From the NCBI GenBank assembly GCA_950295325.1, contig OX485806.1, positions 52,633,169 through 52,697,168 on the forward strand: 64,000 bases of DNA, written 5' to 3'. Of this stretch, positions 59,898 through 64,000 are shown in pieces (positions within the stretch are counted from its first letter, which is position 1; every line of letters starts with the position of its first letter). The notes beneath the pieces were generated by a model. The model was not told where the DNA came from and did no database searches. It saw only the letters and a list, made by a program, of their open reading frames with translations. Source of the DNA: Polytrichum commune (taxonomy: Eukaryota; Streptophyta; Polytrichopsida; Polytrichales; Polytrichaceae). Both the position numbers and the translations under genes were made by a program.

Positions 59898-61067
59898 AGC
59901 TGGGCGGATTTCGTCCAGCTATTTCTGAAGACCTTCCGAGAAGTGGAAGGTGAGGCACGAGCTCTGGGACGATTGAGCCGGATGACGAAGAAGCCGGCGG
60001 AATTAGTCTGGAAGTACGGTCAGAGGGTGAAGGCTCTGATTTAGAAACGAACGACTGAGATCGCCCAGAGCGTGTAGGTGGAATGGTAAGTGGCAAGGTT
60101 TTCGGAAAGGATGTATTTTCAGATCCGACAGACCTGGCCAACCACTCTCGAGGAGGCGATGGAAGTAGCGCAAAACTACAAAAATTCTGCGCAATCTCTC
60201 CGGAAGTTACTTAGACAATCGGGGGAGAAGGGAAGGAAACAGCGCCGGAGAAGACGGAAGGAGAGCTCCACTTCCGAATCAAGCTCCAACAGCAAATCAG
60301 GGGCCACCACCTCTGAATCCTCTAGTTCCGACGAGGATGCCGCTAGTAATTCAAAAATCCGGAACCGTCATTCCGGAATCGGCAGAGAGCGGAAGGGGAA
60401 GGAACTAATAAAGGTCAAAGTTGAGGCGGACGATTCCCGGAAGATGATGAAGAACATCCAAGAGACCTTGGCCGCTATCCAGGTAAATCTGGCGGAAAGC
60501 CGGAAACCCAGAAAGATCATTCCGACCAGCCGAGCAAACGTATGGTGCGCCTGATGTGGGGAAGCGGGACATTTCCCTCCGGAATGCAGGGGACCTTCCC
60601 AGAAGCGGATCCATTACGTGCAGCCGGAAGAGGAAATCTACTACACCTTTCCGGAAGAGGAGGAGGAAGACGAGGATCTGGCCCGGATTTACCAAGTCCA
60701 GTCAACCTACGGAAGGGGAAGAGCGCCAGCTCCATTCGGGAAGACTCCAATGGGGCCACGGACGATGCAAGCCGGATTGAATCTGAGCGCGGGCATGCAG
60801 CCACGCTATCCAGGCCGCCCTCCCGGATATTGCTTCAACTACGGAAGTCCATATCACTTTTCCACCAGCTGCCCGTTTCCGAGACAAGGTCAGGGAGCTC
60901 CACGGATTCTTCTGTGCGAGAATTGCCAGGAGTACGGACATTCCGCCCTCCAGTGCCTCAAACCGGTACAGGCAAGGGCGGTCTTCAAACAGGTGGAGGT
61001 TCCACCTCGGGAGCAGACGGGACTCAACTATGGCCACACAACCGGAACGGAAAATCCGGAAAAATGA
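59898..61067 (+). pseudogene. Family C Ty3/gypsy gag (5' truncated) with three zinc knuckles
   Basis: A single frame, entered from the satellite inside the gag core (SWADFVQLFLKTFRE, PAELVWKYGQRV), then RFSERMYFQIRQTWPTTLEEAM, a Lys/Arg-rich and then Ser-rich low-complexity segment (about 60225-60370), a first knuckle around C-G-E-A-G-H-F-P-P-E-C (about 60555; its first Cys is separated by a TGA), an acidic run EEEEEDED, and two further Cys-rich knuckles CFNYGSPYHFSTSC (about 60834) and CENCQEYGHSALQC (about 60920). Stops at 60042, 60075, 60087 and 60552 but no frameshift. Three tandem knuckles is more than the usual one or two. The sequence is densely strewn with CCGGA. Confidence 0.85.
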
Positions 61068-62300
61068 TAGGGCGAGGTGGAGTTTCCCAGGTAAGTCGAA
61101 GGACCCATTTTCCGGGTAACCTTATGTAGTTCCACCAAAAACCGCCCTGAGGTAGCTGATAGCAGTAGGAATATAAGAAGTAGGCATAAAACTAATAAGA
61201 AGAAGGTAGTTTCAGATGCGGATTCTAGTGATGCTACCACCATTTTGGAAATTCCTAACTCTCACCATAGGGCAGAAGCCGGAAGTGGGGTGGACCAACA
61301 CCGGATTCCGGAAGATATTAGTGAAGAAATAAGGAGGGAGATGGCAGAATCCGGATTGTCACCGATCCGGCCAACGGTTAGGTTTGACGACATCCCGGTT
61401 ATCATTCTGCCCATCATCCTGGTGGACGAGTATGACATCATTGAGGATATCAAGTCGTAGAAGGCCAACGTCACCATTGGGCAGCTATTCCATGACAACG
61501 TGAATTACTAGAAGGTAATCCGGGAAGCTTGGAGTAAAAGGCGGAAGAGACGAACGAAGTTACCATCCGTTGCCACTAACTTCCTCCAAGTAGAAGACCA
61601 TGGGGCTCCGGAATTAACGGTGGTAGTCGAAGGATGCACCATCCCCCGCGTTCCGGTCGATGGTGGATCCAGAGTCAACCTGATGTTGGAGGACACAGCC
61701 TTTGACCTCGGCTACACCTCCTTCGAAGCGACAAATCAGGTGCTCCGGATGGCGGATCAGTCCCGCGTACTTCCAATTGGACGGCTTTCCCAAGTTCTGA
61801 CTTTGGTCGAGGAAGTCACCTACTTGCTAAATTACATGGTCATCCGGGTGAATTCCGGGAGGCCCTTTCCAATGATGTCGGGCAGGCCATGGTTGTACAT
61901 GGCCAGAGTATTGGTGGATTGGGGAGCCAAGGAATTCGTATTAAGGAAGACTAGGCAAAGGATTCCCTGGAAACTAGATGAATACCAAGGCGAAACCAGC
62001 GAATCGGACGGATACACGACAAACTGGTCCAATCCGGAAGAAGAAGAAGAGACGTTGAGTTACTCTATCAATCCCTTCGTGGAAAGTACGGAAACCAACT
62101 TCAAGTTCCCGCTTCCGGTTAAAGAGCTAGCGCATCCGGAAGGAGGCGAAGACTGGAGGAAAGAGAAACCGGAAACCGGAACGGAGGATCGATCCTTGGG
62201 GGAGATAAACGTACCCCTGTCATCCGGATGGATCCGGAAGCAGTTGGCGGAAGGCAGACTCCCTCCAGTGGGGTTAGACACAGAAGGCACCGACCTGTAA
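61068..62300 (+). pseudogene. Family C aspartic protease region
   Basis: It continues in the gag frame through several stops. The protease motif is PRVPVDGGSRVNLMLED (about 61640-61690), where D-G-G replaces the usual D-T/S-G but keeps the catalytic Asp, followed by LGYTSFEATNQVLRMADQS, PIGRLSQVL and GRPWLYMARVLVDWG (about 61860-61925). After it comes an acidic linker and SGWIRKQLAEGRLPPVG (about 62225), the segment that normally precedes reverse transcriptase. A TAA (62298-62300) follows, and the sequence goes directly into integrase. The protease would cut the polyprotein. Confidence 0.8.
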
Positions 62301-62967
62301 TGGAGCCGGATGGGGCCGGATGACCAACTCAGGATCTGTCTCGAGAAGCCGGAAAGGAAACAAGTCGTGAAGGCATTGCATTCGGGTCCGTCGGGAGGTC
62401 ATTTTGCAGCCGTCATCACGATCAACCGGATCCGGTCATCCGGATACTGGTGGCCGTACATCAACCGAGATGTAAAAGATTTCATTGGGAGATGTGACCA
62501 ATGCCAACGTACTAGAGCACCATCATTCCGTAATCACTGGCCGTTGACACCCATCATACCATTAGCGCCGTTCGAGAAGTGGGGAATCGATTACATCGGT
62601 CCCATCAATCCCATGAGTGCATGGAAGAGAAGATACATCATCCTTGCCACTGATTATGCTACTAAATGGGTGGAGGCCCGTGCTACCGTGAGGAACAATG
62701 CTTCGACGGCGGCATCATTTCTCTTTGAGGAGATTATGATGCGGTTCGGACATCCACTCGAGTTGGTAAGTGACCGCGGAAAACATTTCCTTAATGATGT
62801 TATTTTTAACATCACTTCCAAGTACCTAATCAAGCACCGAAAGATGACGCCGTACAACCCAAAAGCCAATAGGCTGACGGAGAGGGCTAACGGGATCGTC
62901 GGCAAGATTTTAAACAAAATGGTTTCCGCCCACAAGATGGACTGCGACCGGAAACTTCGGCCATCCA
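62301..62967 (+). pseudogene. Family C integrase, in the same frame, cut by LTR
   Basis: It begins GPDDQLRICLEKPERKQ and then has the N-terminal HHCC zinc module (H-S-G-P-S-G-G-H-F with C-D-Q-C-Q; about 62380-62510), followed by the catalytic core: Asp in GIDYIGPINP (about 62585), Asp in LVSDRGKHF (about 62770) and Glu in RLTERANG (about 62875), all present. It is the best preserved domain in the window, open for about 220 codons. It ends at 62967 where the family A LTR interrupts it; the C-terminal integrase part is therefore not seen. The frame is identical to that of gag and protease. Confidence 0.9.
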
Positions 62968-63930
62968 TGTCGCAACCCTTGCTAGCCCCCCTTGACAATC
63001 TTGCCAATTTTCAATTCTAGCAAAGGTTACGAGCGCTAACCATTCGCATTCCGCCATGCTAATGGTTAGCTCCTCCTACCCCGGACCTTATAGTTCATAG
63101 GAGGGAACCAACCCTCCTACTTTGTTTTTGGGACTCAGCCCTTAATCGGTAACCCATTCCTAGATGTCGACTTCCGTCCCTGGAAGTCCAATCCCATGTT
63201 GATCATCGCGTTGCCAGAGCAACACTACAACAACCCGAACCATACTAGGCAACTATGGCCTCACAATGGGCCAAAGCCCATGGAGGCCGAGCCGTTCGGC
63301 CTCGGGTGGGTGAGGCCACACCACCTCACCTCTAGGACTTCACGCGGGGCCCCTACCCCACCGTCAACCAACCTCTTGTCTCTCTACCAAGAGTTGGGGC
63401 CAAGTGGACATTTTCCTTTAGCTGCTGGGCCTAGAACCCCCCAGCAGCTTCAGACCATCATAACTTCCTTGTATGATGTCCGATCAGAACAATCAACCAC
63501 TTCATCTTCATCTACGCTTCACGTAGATGCCGATGGACTCCTCACTTGCCCCATTCGGGCAAGTCTTGGGGAAGTTATGCCTGTTTGAACCTTGGCAGTC
63601 CCGGGAATCACTCCCAGGCACTGCTGTACCAGGGCGCTGTCCCGGGACAGCGCCCCACTCAAATGGCCATAACTCCTAGCTCACACCTCCGATTGAGGTG
63701 TTCTTGAGCTTTCTAGAATCACCACGCCATGAGCTACGCATAACTCATGGCCTTACCCTTGTGCCTCCTAGTCTTTGTGGGTGGGAGGCGTTCCCAACGC
63801 CCGGGGCCCTCACCCACACTAGGATCACTTGGGCCCTCTCACCAACGGCGCCACAAGTCCCGGGTGTCACTCTGGGGTCCCCCTTGTGCCCATGGTGTTT
63901 CGGGCACTCCTCATGGAGAGGTGCGCGACA
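62968..63930 (-). repeat. Family A 3' LTR of an element extending past the right edge
   Basis: 963 bp, TGTCGCAACCC to GTGCGCGACA on the plus strand; palindrome intact at 63632-63655. The left flank is atcca (62963-62967) and the right flank ctcac, which do not match. The right flank is a polypurine tract on the minus strand, so this is the 3' LTR of a minus-strand element with its interior to the right, rather than a solo LTR. It interrupts the family C integrase. Confidence 0.85.
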
Positions 63931-63942
63931 CTCACCCCCACC
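63931..63942 (-). promoter_or_regulatory. Polypurine tract of the right-edge family A element
   Basis: The minus strand reads GGTGGGGGTGAG immediately before the 3' LTR start TGTCGC. A purine-rich tract at this position primes plus-strand DNA synthesis. It complements the PBS seen at 2833-2844 and makes the polarity of family A consistent at both ends of the window. Confidence 0.8.
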
Positions 63943-64000
63943 AAACGGAGTCGATGCCCTCATCGACTATACTCGTACTCGGCACACCAATTCTCAAGTT
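63943..64000 (-). mobile_element. Start of family A internal region (3' end of element)
   Basis: The last 58 bases before the window edge are upstream of the PPT on the minus strand and should be the end of the family A interior. They are too short to assign to a domain. Confidence 0.6.

Overview
This window looks like the repeat-dominated, AT-rich part of a large land-plant nuclear genome. The evidence is the dense nesting of Ty3/gypsy and Ty1/copia LTR retrotransposons, a plant-type initiator-methionine-tRNA primer-binding site, a Mutator-like (MULE) transposase with a GT-AG intron and a SWIM finger, and a DUF7869-type transposase. From memory, the MULE and DUF7869-type proteins resemble families common in non-seed plants (bryophytes, ferns and relatives). 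That taxonomic guess is an inference and was not tested. I found no convincing intact host gene, no tRNA or rRNA gene and no CRISPR array.

Layout. 1-3842 is the 5' part of a minus-strand gypsy element (family A, 5' LTR 2847-3842 plus PBS). It sits inside the gag of a second gypsy family (B; 3843-4387). 5556-7266 is a solo LTR of family B. 8.9-13.5 kb holds a decayed, unrecognised minus-strand coding region split by a solo family A LTR. 14.3-18.9 kb is a four-layer nest: old A-type LTR, then a B LTR inside it, then two younger A LTRs inside that, readable from target-site duplications (TSDs). 19.8-22.0 kb is a plus-strand gypsy pol relic. 23.9-25.7 kb is a chimera of gypsy RT, DUF7869-type transposase and A-LTR remnant. 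26-32 kb is mostly uninformative AT-rich DNA with an internally deleted A LTR, a microsatellite and palindrome-rich repeats. 32.9-33.9 kb is a second copy of the DUF7869-type transposase. 34.4-37.3 kb holds a decayed coiled-coil frame and a minus-strand copia relic. 37.9-40.2 kb is another minus-strand gypsy RNase H-integrase relic split by a solo A LTR.

40-47 kb is largely unreadable apart from a B-LTR fragment at 44.8-45.4 kb. 47.1-47.7 kb is a short ORF broken by nonsense codons, followed by a B solo LTR (47716-49281). 49.4-53.1 kb is a nearly full-length but frameshifted MULE gene. 53.8-59.9 kb is a ~138-bp satellite array with a strong palindrome in every unit, interrupted by a family B LTR plus gag. 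59.9-62.97 kb is a third gypsy family (C) with gag, protease and integrase in one frame but no reverse transcriptase or RNase H. It is cut by the 3' LTR of another family A element that runs off the right edge.

Almost everything is inactivated. Nonsense codons of the TGA/TAG type dominate in several relics, which fits decay of methylated cytosines. The most unusual observations are the palindromic satellite, the RT-less gag-protease-integrase element with frame-independent CCGGA enrichment, the shared stop codons in two copies of the DUF7869-type transposase, and a dispersed palindromic motif around GAACG/CGTTTGTAAAT.
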